A DNA stretch of 64,000 nucleotides from Mycolicibacterium lacusdiani (GTDB taxonomy: Bacteria; Actinomycetota; Actinomycetes; Mycobacteriales; Mycobacteriaceae), in the NCBI RefSeq assembly GCF_021916785.1, contig NZ_JAKCFC010000007.1, positions 62,001 to 126,000 on the forward strand, read 5' to 3'. Below the pieces are notes generated by a model. It saw nothing but the letters and a program-made list of their open reading frames with translations. It was not told the DNA's origin and ran no database searches. Every line of letters begins with the position of its first letter. Position 1 is the stretch's first letter. The translations under genes were made by a program, and so were the position numbers. This document shows positions 8,321 through 16,880 of this stretch, one piece after another.

Positions 8321-9180
8321 GAGACCAGTTCGTCGATCGAGTCGTTCGGCAGGTTGCCGTCCACCACGGCCCGCACCACGGCCGAGTTCAGCGTGATCGA
8401 CCCGTTGTGGTTGTCGAGGAATGCGGTGTCGGCCGCGTCGCGACCGGTGCTGATCCGCACCAGGGTCTGCCGTGGCGCCAGCAGCGTGGCGTCCACGACG
8501 CGCCAGACGCCGTCGACGTACGCCTCCGCGACGGCATGGAAGTCCATCGGGTCGCATCCTGGCGCGTACACCGCGACGAGCCTCGCGGGCACGTTCACCG
8601 CGCGCAGCAGCGCGACGACGAGGTGCGCGTAGTCACGGCACACGCCCGCACCCGCGAGCAACGTGTCGGCGGCGCCGTCGATCGGATCCGACGAGCCGGG
8701 CACGTAGTGCAGCCGCGTGCCGACCCATGACGACACCTTCGCCAGCACCGTCGCCGAGTCGACGTACCGGCCAAACTCGGTGGCGGCGAAGCCGAAGAAC
8801 TTGTCGGCCTCCGCATAGCGGCTGGGCCGGAGATAGGTCGACAGGTCGATCTCGGTGACGGGCGCCGGGTCGGCCTGTCCGATGACCGTCGCGCTGTAGC
8901 TGGCGAGCAGCTTGCCCTTGCCCGCGTCGAACTTGTGGATGCGGTTGCCGTGGTCTCCGGTGATCTCTTCTGCCTCGATCTCCTTGCCGTTCAACGTGAA
9001 CGAGAGCGACTCGGTGATTTGGGCTCCTGGATGCGGGGCGACGGCGATCTGGAACTCGAGCGTCGTCGGCGCGTCGATCCAGACGTCGAGGTCGACGCCG
9101 ACGTCGCGCTTGAGCGTCGTCTCGGCACCGGACTCCGGCGCAGCCGCCTCTGCGGTGGCGTGCGGGGTCACTGACGGCAT
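8311..9180 (-). CDS. Transglutaminase-like cysteine protease-fold protein
   Basis: A 289-residue protein. The N-terminal half is beta-rich, as in bacterial transglutaminase-like proteins. The C-terminal transglutaminase core has Cys181 in GVCRDYAH, His215 in DFHAVAEAYVDG and Asp230 in WRVVDAT, so the triad is intact. No signal peptide is visible, so it probably acts in the cytoplasm. The substrate is unknown. The start at MPSVTPH is supported by AAAGGCGG upstream; the longer frame has an Arg-rich, non-conserved-looking N-terminus. Confidence 0.85.
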   Translation of the reverse strand: MPSVTPHATAEAAAPESGAETTLKRDVGVDLDVWIDAPTTLEFQIAVAPHPGAQITESLSFTLNGKEIEAEEITGDHGNRIHKFDAGKGKLLASYSATVIGQADPAPVTEIDLSTYLRPSRYAEADKFFGFAATEFGRYVDSATVLAKVSSWVGTRLHYVPGSSDPIDGAADTLLAGAGVCRDYAHLVVALLRAVNVPARLVAVYAPGCDPMDFHAVAEAYVDGVWRVVDATLLAPRQTLVRISTGRDAADTAFLDNHNGSITLNSAVVRAVVDGNLPNDSIDELVSIR

Positions 9181-9309
9181 GGCGACCGCCTTTCCTGTTC
9201 GTGGGAGTCTCGCCACGGGCGCGAGCAGCCCCGTGCCTACCCCATCACGACGAGCGCGAAACCGCACGTCGTGCGGGTGTGAGCGGACTTACCCCGCCGG
9301 TCCGTTGCC

Positions 9310-10356
9310 TCAGCGCAGCTCGGCGAGTCCCATCGCGATGCACGGGCCGACGGCCTCTCCGACCTCGACGCCGTACTCGGTACCGCCGCCCATGCGGTCA
9401 CGGAACTGGATCCCCGCGGCGATGATGCCCAACTTGAAGTACGCCAACGCCATGTAGAAGTCCCAGTGCGCCAGGGGCTGGCCGGCAGCCACCGAATACT
9501 TCTGCGCCAGTTCGTCAGCCGAGGGAATCAACTCCGACGCCCATGCCGCGTCGGCGTGCACGTTGTGGAACGTGGGGTGCCGGTAGACGCACATCAGTGC
9601 GGCATCGCTCAGAGGGTCGCCGAGGGTCGACATCTCCCAGTCGAGCACGGCGCGGACCTTGGTGGCGTCGTCGGCATCGAGCATGGTGTTGTCGATCCGG
9701 TAGTCGCCGTGGACGATCGAACTCCCGCTCTGCGGCGGGATGCGTTCGCCGAGCTTGGCGTGCAGCAGGCGGACGTCGGCGTCGCGCGGGTCGTCGTCGG
9801 TCTTGATGAGGTCCCACTGCGAACCCCAGCGGCGCACCTGCCGCTCGAGATAGCCGGTCGCCTTGCCGAAGTCGCCGAGACCCACCGAGTCCGGATCGAC
9901 GGCGTGCAGGTTGGCGAGTACCTCGATGAGCGCGTCGACGCAGGCGTCGATCTTGGCCTGATCGCCCAGCGCCCGTAGTTCGTCGGTGTGCCGCACGACC
10001 CGGCCGGGGACGTACTCGACCATCTGGAAGGTGGTGCCGATGGCCGAGTCGTCGTCGGCCATCGCCACCGCGCGTGCGACGGGCACGTTGGTTCCCGCCA
10101 GCGCGGCGACGACCTTGAACTCGCGGGCCATGTCGTGGGCCGACGGGGTCAGACCGTGCAGGGGTGGCCGGCGCAGGACCCACTTCGACGCGTCGTCGGA
10201 CACCAGGAACGTGAGATTGGACCGTCCACCGGCGATGAGCTCGGCGCGCAGGTCACCCGTGCGCGGAACGTCGATGGACCGCAGGTGCCGGTCGAGGGCG
10301 GTGAGGTCGAGGCCGTCCGGGCTCGCGGTTGCGTCGGGGGGAACGTCCGTTGTCAC
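9310..10356 (-). CDS. APH-family phosphotransferase (Rv3761c/FadE36-like)
   Basis: A 348-residue kinase-fold protein with Brenner motif HGDYRIDN (residues 216-223) and a metal-binding DWE (239-241), so it belongs to the aminoglycoside/choline phosphotransferase superfamily. The M. tuberculosis gene at this position carries the name FadE36, an acyl-CoA dehydrogenase label that this sequence does not support; relatives are found fused or adjacent to acyl-CoA dehydrogenases. Substrate unknown. It ends about 130 bp from the start of the transglutaminase-like gene and begins 9 nt after the histidine phosphatase stop, so those two are probably cotranscribed. Confidence 0.85.
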   Translation of the reverse strand: MTTDVPPDATASPDGLDLTALDRHLRSIDVPRTGDLRAELIAGGRSNLTFLVSDDASKWVLRRPPLHGLTPSAHDMAREFKVVAALAGTNVPVARAVAMADDDSAIGTTFQMVEYVPGRVVRHTDELRALGDQAKIDACVDALIEVLANLHAVDPDSVGLGDFGKATGYLERQVRRWGSQWDLIKTDDDPRDADVRLLHAKLGERIPPQSGSSIVHGDYRIDNTMLDADDATKVRAVLDWEMSTLGDPLSDAALMCVYRHPTFHNVHADAAWASELIPSADELAQKYSVAAGQPLAHWDFYMALAYFKLGIIAAGIQFRDRMGGGTEYGVEVGEAVGPCIAMGLAELR

Positions 10357-10365
10357 GGCACTTGT

Positions 10366-10965
10366 CTACCACCGCTTGTTTCGCGGCAGCAGATCCCATA
10401 CGTGTTCGGTGCCGTTGATGGAGGCCACGCCGAGCTTGCCCTCGCGCGATGCGAGCAGCCGGGTGATTCCCGCATAGTCCACCTGCACGCACAGCAGCCG
10501 CTCGGTCTGCAACATATCGTGCACCAGCGCGTTGATCACGCCGCCGTGGCTGAACAGCGCCACCGTGTCGTCGTGCTCGGCGGCAGCGACGATGTCCTTG
10601 ACGCCGTCGAGCACTCGGGCGATGAAGGCGTCTTCGTCTACCCCGCCGGGCAGGTGGCCGTCGATCAGGCGCTGCACGTCCTCCTGCGACGCCTCCTCGA
10701 TCGGCGTGTAGTGGGTGAGGTCGCGGTCGTACTCGGCCAACCGGTCGTCGACGTCGATGGCGAGGCCCAGTGCGTCGGCGACGGGCTGGGCCGTCTGCAT
10801 GGCGCGGCGCTGCGGACTGCTCACCAGCCGAGTGATTGGAAACCGCTTGAACGCCTCCGGTAGTCGGCCGGCCTGCTCGACGCCCTCGGGCGAAAGGTCG
10901 GGGTCCGATCCTTGACCGGGTTCGCTGCGCAGCGGCAGCGCGTGCCGGATGACGAGGAGTTGCAT
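10366..10965 (-). CDS. Histidine phosphatase (phosphoglycerate-mutase) family protein
   Basis: A 199-residue protein whose N-terminus, LLVIRHALP, carries the RHG-type motif in the variant RHA; SSPQRRAMQTAQPVA and a late SHGG (ALFSHGGVINALVH) supply the other catalytic residues. It is a phosphoesterase acting on small phosphorylated metabolites; the substrate cannot be told from sequence. I chose the ATG immediately before QLLVIRH, since the fold starts there. It is upstream of the phosphotransferase and divergent from the SDR gene. Confidence 0.85.
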   Translation of the reverse strand: MQLLVIRHALPLRSEPGQGSDPDLSPEGVEQAGRLPEAFKRFPITRLVSSPQRRAMQTAQPVADALGLAIDVDDRLAEYDRDLTHYTPIEEASQEDVQRLIDGHLPGGVDEDAFIARVLDGVKDIVAAAEHDDTVALFSHGGVINALVHDMLQTERLLCVQVDYAGITRLLASREGKLGVASINGTEHVWDLLPRNKRW

Positions 10966-11037
10966 GAGCGCCTTTCTCGATCTTGCCCGTGCCACCCTAT
11001 GGCCCGTGCAAGCATCACCGGAGAACGGGACCGGGGC

Positions 11038-11043
11038 AGGAGG
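11038..11043 (+). promoter_or_regulatory. Strong ribosome-binding site of the SDR gene
   Basis: AGGAGG, 5 nt before the ATG; it fixes the start against a longer frame. Confidence 0.7.
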
Positions 11044-11048
11044 ATGAC

Positions 11049-11822
11049 ATGGGTTACGCCGACGACCTGTTCGACCTGACCGACAGGGTGGTGCTCGTCA
11101 CCGGCGGTAGTCGCGGGCTGGGACGCGAGATGGCCTTCGCCGCAGCCGAGTGCGGCGCGGACGTCGTCATCGCAAGCCGTGACCTGGAGTCCTGCGTGAT
11201 GACGGCAGAGGAGATCTCGTCGTCGACGGGCCGGGCGGCGTTCGCCCATAAGGTGCACGTGGGTCGGTGGGATCAGCTCGACGGGCTCGTCGACGCGAGC
11301 TACGACCGGTTCGGCAGGGTCGACGTCCTGATCAACAATGCCGGCATGTCACCGCTCTACGATTCGCTGACATCGGTGACGGAGAAGCTGTTCGACGCGG
11401 TGGTGAACCTCAACCTAAAGGGTCCGTTTCGGCTGTCCTCGCTGATCGGCGAGCGCATGGTTGCCGACGGCGGCGGGTCCATCATCAACGTCAGCTCCAC
11501 CGGCTCGCTGCGGCCCGACCCGCACATGCTGCCGTATGCGGCGGCGAAGGCAGGGCTCAACGCACTCACCGAGGGGCTCGCCAAGGCCTACGGGCCGACC
11601 GTGCGGGTGAACACGCTGATGGCCGGGCCCTTCCTGACCGACATCAGCAAGGCCTGGGACCTGGGCACCCAGAGCGAACTGCCGTCCAATCCGTTCTCCG
11701 GTCTGGACCTTCAGCGCGCCGGGCGGCCGGCCGAGATCATCGGCGCCGCACTGTTCTTGGCGTCGGATGCTTCGAGTTTCACCACCGGGTCGATTCTGCG
11801 CGCCGACGGCGGCATCCCCTAG
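11049..11822 (+). CDS. Short-chain dehydrogenase/reductase
   Basis: A 257-residue classical SDR: cofactor motif TGGSRGLG near residue 19, NNAG, catalytic Ser in INVSSTGS, and YAAAK. The C-terminus ends GGIP as usual in this family. NAD(P)-dependent oxidation or reduction of an alcohol/ketone; substrate unknown. A textbook AGGAGG lies 5 nt before the ATG, one of the few strong Shine-Dalgarno sites in the window. Confidence 0.9.
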   Translation: MGYADDLFDLTDRVVLVTGGSRGLGREMAFAAAECGADVVIASRDLESCVMTAEEISSSTGRAAFAHKVHVGRWDQLDGLVDASYDRFGRVDVLINNAGMSPLYDSLTSVTEKLFDAVVNLNLKGPFRLSSLIGERMVADGGGSIINVSSTGSLRPDPHMLPYAAAKAGLNALTEGLAKAYGPTVRVNTLMAGPFLTDISKAWDLGTQSELPSNPFSGLDLQRAGRPAEIIGAALFLASDASSFTTGSILRADGGIP

Positions 11823-11825
11823 AGA

Positions 11826-13703
11826 TCAGGGGGTGACGATGTCGAAGGCGGGGTTGGGCCGATCGAGCGTCCCGAGCAGCGCGGGAAGGACGCCGGAGTC
11901 GCCGAGGACCTCGAAGCCGGGCGAGGCGAGGTCGCCCGCGGCCAACCGAACGAGGCGGTTCTTGCTCTCCAGCCGCAGGGTGGCGTCGGCGGTCGACTCG
12001 TCCGCGGACACCTTCCGGTACACCAGTACCCCGTTGCGCAGCGTCAGCCGATAGTTCGCCGCCGAGTCGTCGAAGGTGACGTCGATGGCGAGGTCGAGAT
12101 CCCAGGCGCGTGGACCGTTGACGCTGATGGCCAGTACGTCGAACATCTGCTCCGGGGTGAGCTGAGCCAGCAGTGACGGTGAGGCCGACTGGGTCGGGGT
12201 GCCGAAGTTGCCGTCGCGCAGTTCGGTGGCGCCGGAGAGGTAGAAGTTCCGCCACACGGCGTTCTCGCTGCCGTACGCGAGCTGCTCGAGGGTGTCGGCG
12301 TACAGGTCGCGGGCGGCGGCGTGGCTCTGGTCGGTGAAGATGGCGTGGTCGAGTAGCGTTGCGGCCCAACGGTAATCGCCGTCGTCGAATGCGGCGCGGG
12401 CGATCTCGACCACGCGGTCCAGCCCGCCCATGGCCTCGACGTATCGCGGCCCGATCGCTTCCGGCGGGTGCGCCCACAGTCGGGCCGGATTGCCGTCGAA
12501 CCAGCCCATGTAGCGCTGGTAGACGGCCTTGACGTTGTGGCTGACCGAGCCGTAGTAGCCGTGGGTGTGCCAGGCCTTCTCCAACGCAGGCGGCATCTGG
12601 AAGGTCTCGGCGATCTCGATGCCGGTGTAGCCCTGGTTCAATTGGCGCAGCGTCTGATCGTGCAGGTACGCGTACAGATCCCGTTGGAGCGAAAGGTATT
12701 CGACGATCCGCTCTCGTCCCCAGGTCGGCCAGTGGTGCGAGGCGAAGACGACGTCGGCGCGATCGGCGAACGAGTCGATCGCCTCGGTCAGATAGCCCGC
12801 CCAGCCGTGCGGGTCGCGCACCAGCGCCCCACGCAGGGTCAGCAGATTGTGCAGATTGTGCGTGGCGTTCTCCGCCATGCACAGCGCCCGCAACGCCGGG
12901 AAGTAGAAGTGCATCTCGGCGGGTGCCTCGGTGCCCGGCGCCATCTGGAACTGAATCTCGACGCCATCGATGGTGTGCGTCTCGCCGGTCTCCCGGATGT
13001 CGAGCGTCGGCACGATGAGGGCGACCTCGCCCTTGGACGTGGTCTGGCCCAGCCCGCAACCGACCTGACCCTGCTCACCCCGCGGCAGTGCGGCGCCGTA
13101 CATGTAGCCCGCGCGGCGAGCCATTGCCGTTCCGGCGTAGACGTTCTCCTGCACCGCGTGCTCGGTGAAGCCCTCGGGGGCGATGATCACGACCCTCCCC
13201 GCGTCGACGTCGGCCTGACTGGTCACCCCGAGGACGCCGCCGAAGTGGTCGACGTGACTGTGGGTGTAGATGACGGCGACGACGGGCCGCTCGCCGCGGT
13301 GTCGCCGGTAGAGCCCGAGTGCGGCCGCTGCGGTCTCGGTGGAGACCAGCGGGTCGATGACGATGACGCCGGTGTCGCCCTCGACGAACGTGATGTTCGA
13401 GAGGTCGAGTCCCCGAACCTGATAGATGCCGTCGACCACCTCGTAGAGCCCCTGCTTCGCGCAGAGCGCGGACTGCCGCCACAGGCTGGGGTGCACGGTC
13501 GTGGGGGCGTCGCCCTGCAAGAACGCGTAGGCGTCGTTGTCCCACACCGTGCGTCCGTCGGCTGCCGTCACGACACCGGGTTCCAGTGCTCCGATGAACC
13601 CGCGGTCGGCGTCGGCGAGGTCGCGGGTGTCGTCGAACGGCAGATTGGCGCGATGCTCGGCGTGGGCGGCGGCGATGGCGGCAGATGCCAGGTGAGACTC
13701 CAT
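11826..13703 (-). CDS. Alkyl/aryl-sulfatase, metallo-beta-lactamase fold (SdsA1 type)
   Basis: A 625-residue protein. The zinc site THSHVDH (His148, His150, Asp152, His153) is intact, followed by ENVYAGTAMARRAGYMYG and HNLHNLLTLRGA. A dimerisation helical region and a C-terminal SCP2-like domain (about residues 500-625) complete the SdsA1 layout. It hydrolyses primary alkyl sulfates such as dodecyl sulfate to alcohol and sulfate. No signal peptide is seen. The start could instead be an ATG at 13754, which would overlap the SOS box region of the divergent HNH gene; neither candidate has a clear ribosome-binding site. Confidence 0.9.
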   Translation of the reverse strand: MESHLASAAIAAAHAEHRANLPFDDTRDLADADRGFIGALEPGVVTAADGRTVWDNDAYAFLQGDAPTTVHPSLWRQSALCAKQGLYEVVDGIYQVRGLDLSNITFVEGDTGVIVIDPLVSTETAAAALGLYRRHRGERPVVAVIYTHSHVDHFGGVLGVTSQADVDAGRVVIIAPEGFTEHAVQENVYAGTAMARRAGYMYGAALPRGEQGQVGCGLGQTTSKGEVALIVPTLDIRETGETHTIDGVEIQFQMAPGTEAPAEMHFYFPALRALCMAENATHNLHNLLTLRGALVRDPHGWAGYLTEAIDSFADRADVVFASHHWPTWGRERIVEYLSLQRDLYAYLHDQTLRQLNQGYTGIEIAETFQMPPALEKAWHTHGYYGSVSHNVKAVYQRYMGWFDGNPARLWAHPPEAIGPRYVEAMGGLDRVVEIARAAFDDGDYRWAATLLDHAIFTDQSHAAARDLYADTLEQLAYGSENAVWRNFYLSGATELRDGNFGTPTQSASPSLLAQLTPEQMFDVLAISVNGPRAWDLDLAIDVTFDDSAANYRLTLRNGVLVYRKVSADESTADATLRLESKNRLVRLAAGDLASPGFEVLGDSGVLPALLGTLDRPNPAFDIVTP

Positions 13704-13772
13704 GACGTCGAGGCTGCCACCGCGATCTCCGCCACGGAGCGAATTGGTGGTCATGTTGTCGGTGGGTGGTCG

Positions 13773-13778
13773 TAGGAT
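13773..13778 (+). promoter_or_regulatory. Leaderless -10 box of the HNH gene
   Basis: TAGGAT, 7 nt before the GTG at 13786, abutting the SOS box; this decides the start codon. Confidence 0.6.
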
Positions 13779-13793
13779 CGAACACGTGTTCGA
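13778..13793. promoter_or_regulatory. LexA-binding SOS box
   Basis: A perfect 16-bp palindrome, TCGAAC-ACGT-GTTCGA, identical to the mycobacterial SOS consensus TCGAAC(N4)GTTCGA. It begins at the last base of the -10 box and covers the GTG start codon of the HNH gene, so LexA would block initiation there. Confidence 0.85.
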
Positions 13794-15063
13794 CCTGCTG
13801 GACTTCGACCCCGCCACGGTGGACGAGGCCGGCCTGATCGACCGCATCACCGAGTTGGAACGGTTGAAGTCCACCGCCGCAGCCGCCCAGGCCCGGATGA
13901 CCGCCGCCCTGGACCTGATGCGCCGCACCGCCGAAGCCGACGCCGGCATCCCGATGCGCAAGCGCGGACAAGGCCTGGCCTCCGAGATCGGGCTGGCCCG
14001 CCGGGAGTCACCGAAGCAGGGTGGTCGCCACCTCGGGTTCGCCCGCGCCCTGGTCCACGAAATGCCCCACACCCTGGCCGCCCTGGAAACCGGCACGCTG
14101 TCGGAGTGGCGGGCGACGCTGCTGGTCAAGGAATCGGCCTGCCTCGAGGTCGAGGACCGCCGCACCCTGGACGCCGAGATGTGCGCCGACCCCACCAGCC
14201 TGGTGGGCAAGGGTGACAAGCGGATCGAAGCCGACGCGAAGGCCATCGCCTACCGCCTCGACCCGCACGCGGTGGTGGAGAAGGCCCGCCGGGCGGAGAC
14301 GGAACGCGGTGTGTGGGTCCGGCCCGCTCCCGATGTCATGACCTACGTGACGATCCTGCTCCCGATGGCCCAGGGGGTGTCGTTCTATGCCGCCCTCAAG
14401 CAGGCCGCTGACACCACGTGTGATGGGCGCAGCCGTGGCCAGGTCATGGCCGACACCGCCGTCGAACGCATCACCGGCCGCCCCGCCGACGTCCCCGTCC
14501 CGGTCACCGTCGATCTGGTGATCACCGATGAAACCCTGCTCGGCGGGGACACCGAACCCGCCCGGATACCGGGCTACGGACCCATCCCCGCAGCAGTCGC
14601 CCGCCACCTCATCTCCAATACGGTCGGCGACGACCGATCCCGAGCCACCCTGCGCCGGCTCTACCGCCACCCCAAGACCGGCACACTCGTGACGATGGAA
14701 TCCCGCGCCCGACGATTCCCGAAGGCGTTGGCGGCGTTCATCGCGTTACGCGACGACACCTGCCGCACTCCCTACTGCAACGCCCCCATCCGCCACACCG
14801 ACCACGCCCAACCCAAGGCACGCGGCGGACCCACCTCCGCACTCAACGGCAACGGCATGTGCGAAGCGTGCAACTACGCCAAGGAAGCACCCCGCTGGCG
14901 CGTCCGCACCCACCACGACGACGGCTGCCACACAACCGAATTCACCACACCCACCGGCACCACCTACAGCTCGAAAGCCCCGCCGCTCCCCGGCCGTCGG
15001 CGCTTCGACCTCAGCGAGGTCGAACGACGCGTGAGCATCGCCATCACGGGACACGCTGCGTGA
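13786..15063 (+). CDS. DUF222/HNH endonuclease-domain protein of the 13E12 repeat family
   Basis: A 425-residue protein. The N-terminal two thirds is DUF222-like helical sequence (LIDRITELERLKSTAAAAQARMTAAL). The C-terminal HNH nuclease domain is CRTPYC, then RHTDHAQPKARGG, an Asn in the middle, and CEACN, with zinc-binding Cys pairs intact. This is the multicopy '13E12 REP' family of mycobacteria; its function is unsettled, though DNA damage induces several copies in M. tuberculosis. The GTG start is preferred over an ATG at 13753 because a -10 box lies 7 nt upstream of it and the SOS box covers it. Confidence 0.9.
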   Translation: MFDLLDFDPATVDEAGLIDRITELERLKSTAAAAQARMTAALDLMRRTAEADAGIPMRKRGQGLASEIGLARRESPKQGGRHLGFARALVHEMPHTLAALETGTLSEWRATLLVKESACLEVEDRRTLDAEMCADPTSLVGKGDKRIEADAKAIAYRLDPHAVVEKARRAETERGVWVRPAPDVMTYVTILLPMAQGVSFYAALKQAADTTCDGRSRGQVMADTAVERITGRPADVPVPVTVDLVITDETLLGGDTEPARIPGYGPIPAAVARHLISNTVGDDRSRATLRRLYRHPKTGTLVTMESRARRFPKALAAFIALRDDTCRTPYCNAPIRHTDHAQPKARGGPTSALNGNGMCEACNYAKEAPRWRVRTHHDDGCHTTEFTTPTGTTYSSKAPPLPGRRRFDLSEVERRVSIAITGHAA

Positions 15064-15914
15064 CTACAGGTAGGACGTCACCCGGCTGACCTCGTCGTCG
15101 CCCTGCCCGGCGGCCACGGCTGCGTCGGCGGACCGACGAAGCGCCTCCAGCGCAGCGGTGTCCGCGCCGGCGTCCCGGGACGCGTCGATCAAGTGGCGCA
15201 GCGACGACCCCAGCGACGACACCGACGCGTCGCTGTCGCCGTGGCGGTCGGCGCCCACGCGTTCGGCGACCTCGTCGAGAATCGGGGGCAGGATCCCCAC
15301 GATCCCGTGAGCGTGTGGGAGCAACTCGGCCGGGCCGATCCCGTTGGCTCCCGCGACCTTCAGTGCGTGCATGAAACCGCCGACCGACGTCCAGAACAGG
15401 TCGAGCAGCGCCATGTCGAAGCCGGCGGCCCGTCCCACCTCGTCACCGACCCACGTCGGCGTCGCCAGCGTGTCGAACGTGGCGTGGTGCGCGTCGTAGA
15501 GATCACGCGGTCCTGCGAACAGGATGCTGGCGTCCGGCGTCCCGATGGTCACCGTCGGCGTCATGATGGCACCGTCGAGATACCGGCCACCGAGCTTCTC
15601 GACCACTGCGGCCGTCCCCGCACGCGTTCGGGTGCATCCGAGGACACTCCGACGATGGTGCGCCCGGCGACCGCTCGCCCTGCGGAGTCGACGATGGCGT
15701 CCAGCGCTGCGTGGTCCACCACGTTGATTAGCGTCAGATCGCTCGCGGCGACGGCCGCGGCTGGGCTCGACGCCCACTCCGCACCACGCGCCAGCAGGCC
15801 GCGGGCCTTCGACTCGGTGCGGTTCCACACGGACAGGGACACATTCGCGTCGAGCAGGGCACCCGCGAGCGCCTGCCCCATCGGTCCTAGCCCGATGGCG
15901 GTCAGATGGGTCAC
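15064..15914 (-). pseudogene. NAD(P)-dependent 6PGDH/imine-reductase-like dehydrogenase, frameshifted
   Basis: The N-terminal part starts at a GTG (overlapping the previous stop by GTGA) and has a Rossmann motif GLGPMG and VWNRT. After SSDAPERVRG it leaves frame, while the C-terminal part (from TAAVVEKLGGRYLDGAIM, including the catalytic-domain helices) continues in the -1 frame. Restoring one G to the GGGG run (CCCC at 15616-15619 on the plus strand) gives a continuous 283-residue reading frame with the normal family layout. This is therefore a recent inactivation, a sequencing error, or less likely a slippage site. It is a paralogue of the gene directly upstream. Confidence 0.8.
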
Positions 15915-16789
15915 GCTGCCACCTCGGGGTGCTTGATGCTCTCGATCACGCGGGCGAACCCGTCGCTCCCGTGCCCGGCGTCGATCTGCCGGTGGATCAG
16001 CCGCTGCACCACGTCGACCACTTCCGTGCTGATGCCTTGCTGTCGGCTCGCGTCGAGGATGTCGGTCAGGTCGGAGAAGTTCAGGCTCTGCTGACCGGGC
16101 AGTGAGTAGTCGCCGCCGTCGATGACCTCGGCATACTCGGTGAGCGCAGGGAGCACGGCCTGCAGCCACGCGACCGCGCGGATTGCGAACTCCTTCGCGG
16201 GAACTCCGGCGGCACCCACCATCGCAGCGCCGTGAAAGAAGCCGGCGAACATGACGTACATGCCCGACAGCAGCGCCAGGTCGTACATCGACGCCATGCC
16301 GGCGTCGTCACCGAAGTACTCTGCGGCACCCCACGTCTCGAGTAGTTCGCGCGAGCCGTCGAAGCCGTGTTGGGAACCGCTGTACAGCACGCTGGAGTGC
16401 GGCGTCCCGATCATCGGTGGGGTCGCCATGATGCCGCCATCGAGATACTCCGCTCCCGCGGCGGCGGCCCACGCCGCCAGCTCACGCGCACCGTCGGGCG
16501 AGGTGGTCGTCAGATTGACCAGCCGACGGCCGGCGAGCCCGTCGACCACCGGGTCGAGCACCTCGCGCACCGACGCGATGTCGAATAGGCACACCACCAC
16601 CGTCGGCGCCGCCGCGATCGCGTCGGCAGCGCCGTCGACGACCGAAACACCGCTCAGCGCATCGGCTTTGGAACGGTCCCGGTTCCATACGGTGACCGGA
16701 AACCCGGCGGCGGTGGCGGCTCGGATCAGGGCCGCGCCCATCTCGCCGACCCCCAGGAACGAAACGGGTGAAAGTCGTGGGTTGTTCAT
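15911..16789 (-). CDS. NAD(P)-dependent dehydrogenase, 6PGDH/imine-reductase-like
   Basis: A 292-residue enzyme with GVGEMGAALI at the N-terminus, VWNRDRSKAD for NADP(H) ribose-phosphate selection, the substrate-loop block GAEYLDGGIMATPPMIGT, and an all-helical C-terminal domain. This is the beta-hydroxyacid dehydrogenase/imine reductase group; the usual catalytic Lys region is replaced as in imine reductases, so reduction of a C=N or C=C bond is possible. Substrate unknown. It heads a two-gene operon with its frameshifted paralogue and is divergent from an HxlR regulator. Confidence 0.85.
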   Translation of the reverse strand: MNNPRLSPVSFLGVGEMGAALIRAATAAGFPVTVWNRDRSKADALSGVSVVDGAADAIAAAPTVVVCLFDIASVREVLDPVVDGLAGRRLVNLTTTSPDGARELAAWAAAAGAEYLDGGIMATPPMIGTPHSSVLYSGSQHGFDGSRELLETWGAAEYFGDDAGMASMYDLALLSGMYVMFAGFFHGAAMVGAAGVPAKEFAIRAVAWLQAVLPALTEYAEVIDGGDYSLPGQQSLNFSDLTDILDASRQQGISTEVVDVVQRLIHRQIDAGHGSDGFARVIESIKHPEVAA

Positions 16790-16822
16790 GACACCATCGT
16801 GAAATCGCGCATCCCCTTCGAC

Positions 16823-16849
16823 AAGTACCCACTAATGAGTGCGGTACTT
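16823..16849. promoter_or_regulatory. Probable HxlR operator palindrome
   Basis: AAGTACC-CACT / AGTG-C-GGTACTT: 11-base arms around AATG with one extra base in the right arm. It lies in the 91-bp region between the dehydrogenase operon and the hxlR-type gene, where an autoregulated operator is expected. Confidence 0.65.
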
Positions 16850-16880
16850 ACCTAGACGAAAGCAATGGCGGTGACCAGCA

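Noticed and set aside
9262..9276. Short hairpin CCGCAC-GTC-GTGCGG upstream of the transglutaminase-like gene
   Set aside because: Six-base stem without T-run; too common in high-GC DNA to call a terminator.
10983..11048. Longer N-terminus for the SDR gene
   Set aside because: An optimal AGGAGG lies just before the ATG at 11049 and the fold begins directly after it.
13702..13785. Upstream ATG starts of the HNH gene
   Set aside because: The -10 box and SOS box point to the GTG at 13786, and the added residues are Arg/Pro-rich shadow of the alkylsulfatase 5' region.
15561..15914. Two separate genes for the dehydrogenase halves
   Set aside because: Both halves are parts of one family domain layout and are joined by a single-base change, so a frameshifted gene is simpler.
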